Below the pieces are notes generated by a model. It did not search any database. It was given only the letters and a program-made list of their open reading frames with translations, and was not told the DNA's origin. 64,000 bases of DNA from Cytophagales bacterium UBA2561 (GTDB taxonomy: Bacteria > Bacteroidota > Bacteroidia > Cytophagales > Thermoflexibacteraceae). This document shows, one piece after another, positions 1 through 9,306 of this stretch. The stretch's first letter is position 1, and the number at the start of each line of letters is the position of its first letter. The translations under genes were made by a program, and so were the position numbers. The stretch is from NCBI GenBank assembly GCA_002340355.1, contig DDLX01000017.1, forward strand, positions 248,001-312,000, given 5' to 3'.

Positions 1-1
1 A

Positions 2-568
2 TTTTGGGGGCACCCCTATATGGGTGTAGGACGAAACTTAGGATATTCTCGGCAACTTTTTTATCAAAAAAATGGTTTTGATAAATATAAAGCCATTATT
101 GGTGGGGATGATGACTTATTTATTAATCAGAACGCCACAGCCGAGAATACTCGTTTGGTCATAGATTCTGAAAGTCAAATTATATCAATACCTGAGCAAA
201 CTTGGCAGGCATGGTTTCAACAAAAGAAACGTCATCTTTCGGTCGGTAAATTTTATCGCTGGCAACACAAACTCATTCTAGGTAGTTTAGCCCTCTCACA
301 ACTGGGTTTCTGGTTTTTATTTTGGCTTATTTTTTTCAGTCAAGAAAATCAGATTTTCTTTTGGATAAGTTTTTTGACACGACAAAGCATCATGTTCTTA
401 GTTTTTAAACGTATTCACAACAGACTTCAGAGTAGTTTGCCTTTAAGATTTGTTTTTATATTCGATTTTTTGTATTTATTTTATTATACCTTTACGGGGT
501 TCATCAGTCTGATAAGTAAAAAAACAGCATGGAAGGAAGAAAACGACAGTTCTCGGATAAAGCATTAG
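2..568 (+). CDS. Glycosyltransferase family 2, C-terminal part (cut by window edge)
   Basis: The reading frame is open from the first bases of the window, so this is the 3' end of a longer gene and the ATG at 20 is internal. The visible part begins with a GVGRNLGYSR segment, then GDDDLFIN, an acidic motif typical of the acceptor side of membrane GT2 enzymes, and a W-x-x-W-F-Q-Q-K-K-R segment that resembles the Q-x-x-R-W motif of processive GT2 proteins. Three hydrophobic segments follow (about 85-107, 112-130 and 143-165 counted from the ATG at 20), as in membrane glycosyltransferases with a C-terminal helical bundle. The donor and acceptor sugars cannot be inferred. The last 40 bases overlap the sigma factor gene, which suggests co-transcription and translational coupling. 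Confidence 0.75.
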   Translation, partial: FWGHPYMGVGRNLGYSRQLFYQKNGFDKYKAIIGGDDDLFINQNATAENTRLVIDSESQIISIPEQTWQAWFQQKKRHLSVGKFYRWQHKLILGSLALSQLGFWFLFWLIFFSQENQIFFWISFLTRQSIMFLVFKRIHNRLQSSLPLRFVFIFDFLYLFYYTFTGFISLISKKTAWKEENDSSRIKH

Positions 569-1137
569 AAGATTTTAGATTAATCGACCGAGCCACCGCA
601 GGCGATGAAAAGGCTTATACCGAACTGATGGCACGCTATCGTAAGTCTGTGTATCACACCCTTTTAAAGATGGTGCGAAATCCCGATGATGCTGAAGACT
701 TAACGATTGAAGCTTTTGCAAAAGCCTTCAAGAATCTCCCTAAGTTCAAGAAAGAATATACTTTCAGTACGTGGCTTTTCCGTATTGCAACTAATAATTG
801 TATTGATTTTATTCGTAAAAAGAAATTAGAAACCTTTAGTATCAATACGGCTTTCAGTGCAGATAATGGAGATACTGTAAATATTGAAATTAAAGACGAT
901 AAACTTGACCCTGAGGAGAAAGCCATTAAAAATCAGAAGATTGAGGTCATTCGGGAGATTGTGAAGCAACTCCCACCAAAATACCAACGCCTTGTGCAGC
1001 TTCGGTATTTTGATGAACTATCCTATGATGAAATTGCTAAAACACTCAATGCACCACTTGGAACGGTTAAAGCCCAACTCCACCGTGCCAGAGAACTTCT
1101 CTTTGATTTAGTAAAAAGTAAACGACATATTATCTAA
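529..1137 (+). CDS. RNA polymerase sigma factor, sigma-70 family (ECF type)
   Basis: A 202-residue protein with the two-domain layout of extracytoplasmic-function sigma factors. Region 2 runs from about residue 28 to 97, with the D-x-A-E-D-L-x-x-E-A-F segment and the F-S-T-W-L-F-R-I-A-T-N core-binding and -10 recognition helix. Region 4 runs from about 140 to 195, with the helix-turn-helix Y-D-E-I-A-K-T-L-N-x-P-x-G-T-V-K. It would direct RNA polymerase to a subset of promoters. The start at 529 lies inside the glycosyltransferase gene, and the next in-frame ATG would remove part of region 2. No anti-sigma gene follows: a terminator comes directly after the stop. Its signal is therefore unknown. 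Confidence 0.93.
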   Translation: MEGRKRQFSDKALEDFRLIDRATAGDEKAYTELMARYRKSVYHTLLKMVRNPDDAEDLTIEAFAKAFKNLPKFKKEYTFSTWLFRIATNNCIDFIRKKKLETFSINTAFSADNGDTVNIEIKDDKLDPEEKAIKNQKIEVIREIVKQLPPKYQRLVQLRYFDELSYDEIAKTLNAPLGTVKAQLHRARELLFDLVKSKRHII

Positions 1138-1169
1138 CATATATTTTGAGCTAATTATCAGATAAATAA

Positions 1170-1224
1170 AATCTCACTTCAATCCTCATAATAGTTTAAA
1201 TCTTATGAGGATTAAAATGAGATT
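1170..1224. terminator. Bidirectional terminator between the sigma factor and the Rpn-like nuclease
   Basis: An inverted repeat with 22-base arms (1170-1191 and 1203-1224), two mismatches and an 11-base loop lies between two convergent stop codons (1137 and 1223). It overlaps the last bases of the minus-strand gene. Confidence 0.8.
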
Positions 1225-2182
1225 AGATATGAGTTTCTTTTCGGAGTTCTTCTATTTCAGTATCAGATAAACCCGTTAATTCAATAATAAAAGAATTATC
1301 AAGTCCTTTTAGAATAGCTGTTTTTGCTACTTGCACTGCTTTATGTTGTTCTCCTTCTTTTTTTCCCTCCTTTCGTCCTTCTTTACGTCCTTCTTTACGT
1401 CCTTCCTGTATCCCCTCTTGCCTACCTTTTTTTCTAGCTTCAATCCTAGCTTCTTCTTTAGCTGTTTCAAGCGCACTATTAAAATCCCGATAGACCTTCA
1501 AACTATCTTCATAAGCCAAGCGTTCTTTCTTATTGAATTTGGCTACTTCAGCCTGCTCAAAAAGATGTTCGAAAACTTGACTTTGGAATGAAAGTGGAAT
1601 CCTATCTAGTTTATGTAAATTTTTTAATAGAAAAAGCCATTTATCAATATTGCTTGTTAGTTCTGCTTCTGTTTTATCAAACTTTGGAACTTCTAAATAC
1701 AAAAAGGTTAATTTATCGTAAAATACTTCACAAGTTTCTTTATCCATTAATTGAACATAATGTGCCCACTTCTCCGCATTTTTGGGACGGTCATCAAAAG
1801 TAAAATCCATAATACCTACCGTATAGACTCCCTTAAGTTCATATTGCCATTCTCTACCTCGAACAGCCTGTTCCTGAATAGCATAGGTGGCATAATATAG
1901 GCTACGATCTTTAAAAAATTTTTGTTTGACTCGTTGCACTTCTACAATGAAACGTTCCCCCTTATCATTCTCACAATATAAATCAAATACTGCTTTTCGA
2001 TCTATCTCAGAATAGCCTGCATGTTCATTTTTGAGATAGGTGATATTGGTGATGGTTTCTAAATCTGTGAAAAGTACATTCAAGAAGTCCATCATTAAAT
2101 GTTTATTGATTTCTTCTCCAAAAATCTTCTTAAATCCAAAATCAGTAAACAAATTTACATAACGCTCGCCTGTGGGTATCAT
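1223..2182 (-). CDS. Rpn-family/PDDEXK_2 nuclease (transposase-like)
   Basis: This 319-residue protein matches the Rpn/PDDEXK_2 group of PD-(D/E)XK nucleases, often labelled transposases although many promote RecA-independent recombination. The start has the family pattern N-L-F-T-D-F-G-F-K-K-I-F, followed by M-D-F-L-N. The predicted active site is D67 (VFDLY) with E81-V-Q83; glutamine in place of lysine is normal for this family. The C-terminus (about 252-280) is a run of G-R-K-E-G units, encoded by a short DNA repeat at about 1355-1425. No flanking inverted repeats or target duplications are visible, so it does not look like a complete insertion sequence. The ATG at 2182 places the family motif at the very N-terminus. 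Confidence 0.85.
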   Translation of the reverse strand: MIPTGERYVNLFTDFGFKKIFGEEINKHLMMDFLNVLFTDLETITNITYLKNEHAGYSEIDRKAVFDLYCENDKGERFIVEVQRVKQKFFKDRSLYYATYAIQEQAVRGREWQYELKGVYTVGIMDFTFDDRPKNAEKWAHYVQLMDKETCEVFYDKLTFLYLEVPKFDKTEAELTSNIDKWLFLLKNLHKLDRIPLSFQSQVFEHLFEQAEVAKFNKKERLAYEDSLKVYRDFNSALETAKEEARIEARKKGRQEGIQEGRKEGRKEGRKEGKKEGEQHKAVQVAKTAILKGLDNSFIIELTGLSDTEIEELRKETHI

Positions 2183-2557
2183 CTTTTTATTTTTAAAATT
2201 GCTGAATTCAAATATTAAAAATATCCTCTACTAAGCATAAATAGCACTTAAAATCGTAATTAAATTTACGGTAAATAACTGATTTCTAGTAGAATATTTT
2301 TATAAAATTTAAAATTTCAGAAAGATTGCTATAAAATAAATAAAAACTAATATTTAAGTTATTGGTTTTGAAATATATAAGATCCAACTTATTTTTTGGT
2401 GTATATTAAATTCATTCAACAGGATCTCTGAAATATTTTGTTTAACAAGGGCTTCCTGTTAAGATTTGCAAATAAACTAAGTTGGTCTGCATGTAAACCC
2501 TTATCTTTATCCCAATAGAGCAAAACACCCATTTTTAGATTTTAATCCTATTATCTT
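2183..2557. other. Intergenic region upstream of ribBA
   Basis: An A/T-rich divergent gap that should hold promoters for the Rpn-like gene and ribBA. A TTTTG at about 2436 followed some 20 bases later by AAGATTTG (2462-2469) loosely resembles the Bacteroidota promoter pattern (TTTG ... TAnnTTTG). A 7-base inverted repeat (2418-2424 and 2454-2460) lies in the same place. The conserved core of an FMN riboswitch was looked for and not seen. Confidence 0.3.
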
Positions 2558-3802
2558 ATGGCAAGTCAAACTAATGACTCAAAATTAAAAATAAAGATAG
2601 ATACTATCCAAGAAGCCATTCAAGCCATTCGAAACGGTGAGATTATCATTGTTGCTGATGATGAAGACCGTGAAAATGAAGGTGATTTCATTTGTGCAGC
2701 AGAAAAAATTACACCTGAAATTGTCAATTTTATGGCACGTGAAGGACGAGGCTTGATTTGTTGCCCTATCCCTGAAGCACGATGCCAAGAACTGGAATTG
2801 GAACTAATGGTGGGAAGAAATACTGCCATCTTCGAAACTCCTTTTACCGTGTCAGTAGACCTAATTGGACATGGTTGTACTACAGGAATTTCAGCTAGTG
2901 ATAGAGCCAAAACCATTCAAGCACTTGTCAATCCAAATACTAAACCTCATGAACTCGGGAAGCCAGGGCATATTTTTCCACTCAAATCTCGAACGGGGGG
3001 CGTATTAAGAAGGGCAGGACATACCGAAGCCGCAGTTGATTTAGCTCGACTAGCAGGACTCGAAGCAGGCGGTGTTTTGGTCGAAATTATGAATGATGAT
3101 GGCACAATGGCTCGGCTCCCTGATTTACGAAAAGTGGCTGACAAATTTGACCTTAAACTTATCACTATCAAAGACTTAATTGAGTACCGAATAGAACACG
3201 ATTCTTTGATAAAGCGAGAAGTTGAGCAAGTGAATATGCCAACTGAATGGGGTAATTTTAAGCTGATAGCTTTTCGCCAAACGAATACCAACGAAACACA
3301 CCTTGCCCTTATCAAAGGAGAATGGAAAGAAAACGAACCTGTTTTAGTACGAGTGCATTCTTCTTGTGTAACAGGAGATATTTTTGGGTCTTGTCGTTGT
3401 GATTGTGGAGGTCAATTACACGCTGCCATGGCACAAGTAGAAAAAGAAGGAACTGGAGTAGTTTTATATATGAATCAAGAAGGTCGAGGAATTGGATTAA
3501 CTAATAAATTGAAAGCTTATAAACTGCAAGAAGAAGGCTATGATACCGTAGAAGCTAATGTAAAATTGGGTTTCAAAGAAGACAATCGAGATTATGGGGT
3601 AGGCGCACAGATTTTGCGCGATCTCGGAATTTCTAAATTACGGCTGATGTCTAATAATCCTAAAAAACGAGTTGGATTGATTGGGTATGGGCTTGAAATT
3701 ATTGAGAATGTACCTCTTGAAATTGAACCTAACCCACATAATGAAAAATATTTAAAAACTAAACGGGATAAAATGGGACATCAAATTCTAAAAAATAAAT
3801 AA
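2558..3802 (+). CDS. ribBA: Bifunctional 3,4-dihydroxy-2-butanone-4-phosphate synthase / GTP cyclohydrolase II
   Basis: The protein catalyses the two entry reactions of riboflavin synthesis: ribulose 5-phosphate to dihydroxybutanone phosphate, and GTP to the diaminopyrimidine intermediate. The RibB half (about 1-215) has the acidic D-D-E-D-R-E-N-E-G-D motif at 34-43 and R-x-G-H-T-E-A-A-V-D-L. The RibA half (about 220-410) has R-V-H-S-S-C with zinc ligands C270, C281 and C283 in the same spacing as E. coli RibA, then N-Q-E-G-R-G-I-G-L. Length (414 residues) is usual for the fused enzyme. No other rib gene is in the window. It is transcribed alone and ends at a hairpin. Confidence 0.97.
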   Translation: MASQTNDSKLKIKIDTIQEAIQAIRNGEIIIVADDEDRENEGDFICAAEKITPEIVNFMAREGRGLICCPIPEARCQELELELMVGRNTAIFETPFTVSVDLIGHGCTTGISASDRAKTIQALVNPNTKPHELGKPGHIFPLKSRTGGVLRRAGHTEAAVDLARLAGLEAGGVLVEIMNDDGTMARLPDLRKVADKFDLKLITIKDLIEYRIEHDSLIKREVEQVNMPTEWGNFKLIAFRQTNTNETHLALIKGEWKENEPVLVRVHSSCVTGDIFGSCRCDCGGQLHAAMAQVEKEGTGVVLYMNQEGRGIGLTNKLKAYKLQEEGYDTVEANVKLGFKEDNRDYGVGAQILRDLGISKLRLMSNNPKKRVGLIGYGLEIIENVPLEIEPNPHNEKYLKTKRDKMGHQILKNK

Positions 3803-3868
3803 TTGATAATCAAGAATATAGTCATGGAACAATTTAGAATCGTACCATGACTAAATTTCAATTATCAA
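3803..3868. terminator. Bidirectional terminator between ribBA and the oxoprolinase gene
   Basis: Nested inverted repeats: outer arms 3803-3810 and 3861-3868, inner arms 3819-3827 and 3845-3853 (TAGTCATGG / CCATGACTA). It lies between convergent genes ending at 3802 and 3865. Confidence 0.75.
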
Positions 3869-6800
3869 ATTTTTTCCAAGACTTTCCCAAAACCTCCACC
3901 TCCAGGGGTTTTCATGATAATTCGATCTCCAGTTTCTAAATTTTTACCATCCGTAGGAGCTAAATTTTCTCGCGTACCATTTTTATAAATAATGTACTGT
4001 TTTCCAATTTTTCCACACTCTCCACCTTGTAATCCGTAGGGTACTTCAATTCGGTGTTGAGTTAAGACTGTCAATCGAACAGGAGTTAAAAAAGTCATTT
4101 CACGAATGGTACCATTTCCACCCAAAAACTTTCCTTTTCCTCCAGAATTAGGACGGATGGCAAAGCGATTTAAACGAACAGGATAACGGAATTCTAAAAT
4201 TTCAGGATCAGTAATTCGGGTATTGGTCATATGTTGATGAGTGGCATCTGCTCCGTCAAAACTTCGTCCTGCTCCTACCCCACCACCAATAGTTTCATAA
4301 TAGCCAAAATATTGATTACCAAATAATAAATTATTCATTGTTCCTTGACTACATGCCGATAATTCTAAAGCTTTCAGAAGAGTATCTGTCAAACGCTGAG
4401 AAGTTTCTGTATTGCCTCCAACCACTGCAGGACATTGGGCAGGATTAGTAGGAAAATCAGGATTTAACATTGAATTTTTTGGTAAACGAATTTCTACATT
4501 TTGCATTAACCCTTCGTTCAATGGCAAGTTTTTTTCAGGCAAATACTCATCAATAAATAGACGCAACACATACAAAACAGCACTATTTACAATGGCTGGA
4601 GTAGCATTCAAATTCGCTGGATGCACCTCTGAGCTACCTTCGAAATCAAGTGTAATTTTATTCTTATTAATAATAAATTTAACAGTAATTTTTGAGCCAT
4701 CGTCTAACTTTTCAGTGGCTTCTAATCTTTTAACTTTCAGTTGTTGAAGGCTTTCCGTCAAACAATCAGAAGCATAATTTTTAAGTTCTTGCATAAAATA
4801 CTTCACTTTTTGAGTCCCATGTTCTCGACAAAGATTTTGCAATGCTTCTGCCCCAAAACGATTAGATGCCAGTCCAGCTTTTAGGTCTGCCAAATTTTCG
4901 GCAAGTGAACGAGTTGGATATTTTGCCGAAGTCAATACTTTTTCAATATTTTCCCATTGAACTTCATGATTTTTAACCAGATAAGCTGGTGAAATAACGA
5001 CTCCTTCTTCTTCTAAATTTTGGGCATCTGGAGGCATCGAAGCTGGTGTTTTTCCTCCTATTTCGGCATGATGCGCCCGATTTGCCATATATCCTAAAAG
5101 TTCATTTTTATCTGAAAAAATAGGAGTAACTAACGTAATATCAGGAAGATGTGAACCACCAAAGGCAGGATGATTGGTAATAATTACATCTCCTTTTTGC
5201 ATTTCGATATGATTTTGGAGACTCCGAACACAAATTCCCAAACTTCCTAAATGAACAGGAATATGAGGTGCATTAACAATTAATTCTCCTTTATCATCCA
5301 ACAAAGCACATGAAAAGTCTAACCGTTCCTTGATATTCACTGAAAAAGAAGTGCGTTGCAACATAGCTCCAGCCTCTTCGGCAATTGTCCGAAAACGATT
5401 TGTAAATAATTCTAAATCAATAGCTTTTATATTTTTTGAATTTTCGGTTTGGCTTTTTTTAGAAGGTTTAAATGCTAAAATGGCATGATTAAAAGCATCT
5501 AATTCAAAATTCCAATTTTTTTCCAGAACTATTGTAGTATTTTTGCTAATAATCAGTGATTTTTGATTAATTTTTGCTCCAACCTTGAGATTTTCCCAGA
5601 TATAAACAGGAGTTTTTTTATTTCTAAATGCTGACAAAATAAAGTGATTTGGTTTAGGAAAGTATGTTTGTACTTTTTTAGATAAAAGACTATTTTTTAA
5701 CTTTTTGTTAGAAACAATTACTTTAATTGATTCGAGTTCAATTTGGTGTTTTTCTGTCCAATGCCCGTATAATTTTTCATATTTTTGGCGAAAAGCCTCT
5801 TGAATTTCTAAATCTTCGGAAAATACAATTTCTAAAGTTTCGTCTTGTCCCTGTAATCGAAGATATAAATTGACTAACCGAACTTCAATTTCATCAGCTT
5901 TAAAACCTTCTTTTTGAAGTTCACTTATAGCTTCAATTTTCAGATTATCAATAGTTTTTGATATATTATTGACTTCTGAAAGAGGTTTTAAAACTTGCCG
6001 TACAGCAAAACGTTCTAAAACAGCTTCCTTCATTCCATAAGCACTTAATAAGCCTGCATTATACGGAATAATTATATTTTTGATGTTCAAAAGTTCTGCT
6101 ACCTTACAAGCATGCTGTCCACCTGCTCCACCAAATGCTAATAGAGAATATTTGGCTGGATCATACCCTTTCAAAGCCGAAATCTTACGAACAGCTTCTG
6201 CCATTTTTTCATTAGCAATTTCATTAAAACCTTCTAAAATCTCTCTTTCTAAAATCGTTTTTTGGGTTCTATTTTGAATATCAGCCTTAATTCTTTGAAG
6301 GACTTTTTGGGCATTTTCAGGTCGAACAGGAATTCCAAAACTACTTGGATCAATGTGTCCTAAAAGTAAATTTACGTCTGTAACTGTCAGATTTTCACCG
6401 CCAGCACCATAGCAAGCAGGTCCAGGGAAGGCTCCTGCACTTTCGGGACCTACTGTAAATTTGAAGCCATCAAAACGACAAATTGAACCACCACCAGCCG
6501 CTACCGTTTCGATAGCCAGAGCAGGAGAGAACAAATTGGCATCACCTACTTGTAAATCAAATTTATAATCAAAATCACCATCAAATCGAGCAACGTCCGT
6601 ACTTGTTCCTCCCATATCTAACGTTAAGATTTTGGAAAAACCTGACCTTGTTGCCGACTCAGCTGCTCCAACTACTCCACCCGCAGGACCACTTAACAGA
6701 CTATCTTTAGGTTTGAAGAATTCGTATCCTAACAATCCGCCTGCGCTTGACATAATTTTGAAGTCACTTGTTCCTAGTTTCTGTTTAACAGCTGTTAAAT

Positions 6801-7671
6801 AATTAAAAATAATTTTAGAAAGGTACGCATTGACTACGGCGGTTTCAGCACGAGGCAAAATTTTAATGGTAGGAGCTAACTCTGAGGAAATCGAAATAAA
6901 CTTAAATCCGTCTTTTTCAAGATATTGCCGTAACTTTTCTTCATGAATTGGATTTCGATAAGAGTGTAATAAGGCTACAGCAATCGTTTGACTATTTTGC
7001 TTTTTTAATTCTTTAGAAATACGCTCTAATTCCTTAGTTTCCAAGGGAATATTTACTGAACCATCTGCATTTAATCGCTCTTTTACCCCGGTGACTTCGG
7101 TATATAATGGTCTGGGTTTTCGGATATTCAAGGCAAAGATTTCAGGACGAGCCTGAGTCCGAATTTTCAATAAATCTTCAAAACCCTCTGTAATTAAAAA
7201 TGCTATTTTTGCTCCTTTCCGTTCCAAAAGTGCATTTGTTCCTTTGGTTGAACCCAAACGCATCGAAATCGGGGGAAGGTCTTGATTTAGAGGTGTTTTT
7301 GTAGCAATTCGACTGGCAAGAATAGGAGCTTCTTCGTGTCCTAAAAGCTCAAAATCCAGTTCTTCAATCTTGAAATGAGAAGGTAAATTAGTAGAAAGTT
7401 CAAGGGTTTGACGGGCTAAATCAGTCGATTTGACCCAAATTTTTTCATGTTTTTGTTGTAAAATTCGAAACTCGTACCCCTCAAAGATATCATCTTGAAA
7501 AGCATCAGACAGCAAAACTTGAAGACAATTCGGGCTAAGTTTTTTAATAATCTTACCTCGTAAGGTACTGTTACTTAATAATTTAATTCTTTCTAATGTT
7601 CCATCAGGTGCATACGCCAGACAATCTGTAAACGTTCCTCCTGTATCAATATAAATTTGGTAATAGGACAT
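3865..7671 (-). CDS. 5-oxoprolinase/hydantoinase, HyuA-HyuB fusion (ATP-hydrolysing)
   Basis: A 1268-residue enzyme with HyuA-like and HyuB-like halves fused as in eukaryotic 5-oxoprolinase (about 1290 residues). The N-terminal half (about 1-720) opens with Y-I-D-T-G-G-T-F-T-D and contains D-M-G-G-T-S-T-D-V, the two phosphate-binding motifs of the acetate/sugar-kinase/Hsp70-like fold. The C-terminal half (about 745-1265) has H-L-P-D-I-T-L-V, G-G-N-T-E-T-S-Q-R and a glycine-rich end, T-P-G-G-G-G-F-G. The likely reaction is ATP-dependent opening of 5-oxoproline to glutamate; a hydantoin substrate cannot be excluded. No transporter or other hydantoin gene is adjacent. The ATG at 7671 gives a complete N-terminal motif. 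Confidence 0.9.
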   Translation of the reverse strand: MSYYQIYIDTGGTFTDCLAYAPDGTLERIKLLSNSTLRGKIIKKLSPNCLQVLLSDAFQDDIFEGYEFRILQQKHEKIWVKSTDLARQTLELSTNLPSHFKIEELDFELLGHEEAPILASRIATKTPLNQDLPPISMRLGSTKGTNALLERKGAKIAFLITEGFEDLLKIRTQARPEIFALNIRKPRPLYTEVTGVKERLNADGSVNIPLETKELERISKELKKQNSQTIAVALLHSYRNPIHEEKLRQYLEKDGFKFISISSELAPTIKILPRAETAVVNAYLSKIIFNYLTAVKQKLGTSDFKIMSSAGGLLGYEFFKPKDSLLSGPAGGVVGAAESATRSGFSKILTLDMGGTSTDVARFDGDFDYKFDLQVGDANLFSPALAIETVAAGGGSICRFDGFKFTVGPESAGAFPGPACYGAGGENLTVTDVNLLLGHIDPSSFGIPVRPENAQKVLQRIKADIQNRTQKTILEREILEGFNEIANEKMAEAVRKISALKGYDPAKYSLLAFGGAGGQHACKVAELLNIKNIIIPYNAGLLSAYGMKEAVLERFAVRQVLKPLSEVNNISKTIDNLKIEAISELQKEGFKADEIEVRLVNLYLRLQGQDETLEIVFSEDLEIQEAFRQKYEKLYGHWTEKHQIELESIKVIVSNKKLKNSLLSKKVQTYFPKPNHFILSAFRNKKTPVYIWENLKVGAKINQKSLIISKNTTIVLEKNWNFELDAFNHAILAFKPSKKSQTENSKNIKAIDLELFTNRFRTIAEEAGAMLQRTSFSVNIKERLDFSCALLDDKGELIVNAPHIPVHLGSLGICVRSLQNHIEMQKGDVIITNHPAFGGSHLPDITLVTPIFSDKNELLGYMANRAHHAEIGGKTPASMPPDAQNLEEEGVVISPAYLVKNHEVQWENIEKVLTSAKYPTRSLAENLADLKAGLASNRFGAEALQNLCREHGTQKVKYFMQELKNYASDCLTESLQQLKVKRLEATEKLDDGSKITVKFIINKNKITLDFEGSSEVHPANLNATPAIVNSAVLYVLRLFIDEYLPEKNLPLNEGLMQNVEIRLPKNSMLNPDFPTNPAQCPAVVGGNTETSQRLTDTLLKALELSACSQGTMNNLLFGNQYFGYYETIGGGVGAGRSFDGADATHQHMTNTRITDPEILEFRYPVRLNRFAIRPNSGGKGKFLGGNGTIREMTFLTPVRLTVLTQHRIEVPYGLQGGECGKIGKQYIIYKNGTRENLAPTDGKNLETGDRIIMKTPGGGGFGKVLEKI

Positions 7672-7863
7672 TTCTTAATAGTATCAAATAATAAATTATG
7701 GATATTGAGATAAGTTATCATTTCTATCCTATTTTCAAAAAGAAATACGTTTTTTTACCCAACTGATAATGGAAAGATATGCGAACGTCACATATTAAAA
7801 GATTAGTAAATTAATATTAAAAATATAGACCAATAAAAGGTAAACCTAAGACGATTTGAAGAT

Positions 7864-8364
7864 TCATTTGCTTGTCAAAAAGGGTTGCCAAGAATCATCA
7901 CCCATTCCTGAGAATTCTCGCAAAAACACTACAAAAGAAGGCTTAAAAGGTTGATAAGGTAAAAGCATTTGTGCCTCTTCAGGAAGGGAATCTCCTTTTT
8001 TGGAATTACAACGTTTACAGGCAGTTACTAAATTCGACCAAGTAGTTTGTCCGCCTCTAGAACGGGGAATAACATGGTCAAGGGTGAGTTCTTTGGTTGC
8101 TCCACAATAAACACAAGCCCCATTGTCTCGCTTGAAGATATTCTGACGACTAAGCATCACTCCACGATACGGCACATTGACATAATTGAGCAAGCGAATG
8201 ACAGAAGGCATATCAAATTGTTGATTTACCGTTCGTAAAAATACATTTTCAGCTTTATTCACGATTTCAGCTTTATTTAGATAGACTAGAAGAAATGCCT
8301 TACTGACAGAACAAACCGCCAAAGCTCTAAAATCCGCATTAAGAACGAGTACTTTTCGTGCCAT
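7864..8364 (-). CDS. HNH endonuclease
   Basis: A 166-residue protein starting MARKVLVLN. The ATG at 8364 is preferred over one 78 bases upstream because the upstream residues are hydrophobic and unlike the family. The HNH module occupies about 85-140: C-V-Y-C-G, then L-D-H-V-I-P-R-S-R-G-G, then N-L-V-T-A-C-K-R-C-N. The two C-x2-C pairs bind structural zinc, and the DHV histidine is the expected general base. The N-terminal region (N-A-D-F-R-A-L, then V-I-R-L-L-N-Y-V) matches the chromosomal HNH nucleases widespread in Bacteroidota and Cyanobacteria. The biological role of that group is not established. It is transcribed alone, with no phage or restriction genes beside it. Confidence 0.9.
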   Translation of the reverse strand: MARKVLVLNADFRALAVCSVSKAFLLVYLNKAEIVNKAENVFLRTVNQQFDMPSVIRLLNYVNVPYRGVMLSRQNIFKRDNGACVYCGATKELTLDHVIPRSRGGQTTWSNLVTACKRCNSKKGDSLPEEAQMLLPYQPFKPSFVVFLREFSGMGDDSWQPFLTSK

Positions 8365-8516
8365 GATATTCGGGAAAGTTATTGTTCTAAATACACCTAC
8401 AATAATAAAGATAAAATTTTGATTTTCAAGCTTATCAATCAAAATTTAACAGAATCTTTATTCATTCGGTTTTACGGATTGTACCCTAAAGCCGTTTCAA
8501 TCTTAGGATTGTGCCA

Positions 8517-9134
8517 CTATGCAGAAGGTAAATATCTCAAATCAACGCTAAATTTTTCGGGATACTTTGGTGCAATTTCAGCATAAAATTCCATAATTTC
8601 CTGCATATCTTTTTGAAGGTCATCAGAGGGATAAACTACTTTGGCAACACCTGCCGTTTTGGTTTTGTAATCCAAATATCCCAAAGCAATAGGAACATTT
8701 GCTTTCTGAGCTACATGATAAAAACCTGATCTCCAGCGTTCTCGCTTTGACCGAGTACCTTCGGGAGTTACTAAGACAGTCAGCTGTTTTCGTCCTTTAA
8801 AAAGATTAACCATAGCTTCAGTCATATTGATTTTCTTTTTCATTCCTTTGGGCTTTCGGTCAATTGGAATCGCACCTAAAAACAACAGAAGTAAACCTAA
8901 AGGGGTGCGAATCCACTCTTTTTTTATCGTAAATCGGACAGGAATTTTCATGATTCCAAATGCCGCTCGTGTAAACAACAAATCCCAATTACTCGTATGT
9001 GGTGAAGCAATCATCACACATTTTTTGACTTCTGGAGGCATATTATTGACTGCTTTCCATCCAAACAACTTGAGAATAAGCCAACTTGGTATCTGCATGA
9101 AAAACAGTTTCACTCGAAGATATATTTCTTCCAT
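8517..9134 (-). CDS. 1-acylglycerol-3-phosphate acyltransferase family protein (PlsC-like)
   Basis: A 205-residue member of the PlsC/LPLAT acyltransferase superfamily. The catalytic H-x4-D motif is H46-T-S-N-W-D51, and the glycerophosphate-binding motif is P-E-G-T-R-S at 124-129. Two hydrophobic stretches (about 10-24 and 78-90) suggest monotopic membrane association. It probably transfers an acyl chain to a lysophospholipid or related acceptor. The short length and H-T-S-N-W-D sequence match a compact subgroup, so the exact acceptor is uncertain and it may not be the essential PlsC. The gene stands between two other minus-strand genes. Confidence 0.85.
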   Translation of the reverse strand: MEEIYLRVKLFFMQIPSWLILKLFGWKAVNNMPPEVKKCVMIASPHTSNWDLLFTRAAFGIMKIPVRFTIKKEWIRTPLGLLLLFLGAIPIDRKPKGMKKKINMTEAMVNLFKGRKQLTVLVTPEGTRSKRERWRSGFYHVAQKANVPIALGYLDYKTKTAGVAKVVYPSDDLQKDMQEIMEFYAEIAPKYPEKFSVDLRYLPSA

Positions 9135-9306
9135 ATTATTTAATGAAATTATCTTAAAACAAGTAATATCAAGTCCTTGACATTCTTACAAATTTCTTGT
9201 ATCCTACACAAAATTCAAAAGAATATGAAGGAATTCTGATAATGTTCATGTTTTGGAGGGGCTTTTTCGAAGTTTTTGGAATAATTGAGGGTATCCCAGA
9301 TTTTCG

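Noticed and set aside
1223..2182. Complete insertion sequence
   Set aside because: No terminal inverted repeats or target-site duplication were seen around the Rpn-like gene.
2400..2557. FMN riboswitch upstream of ribBA
   Set aside because: The conserved core segments of the RFN element are not present.
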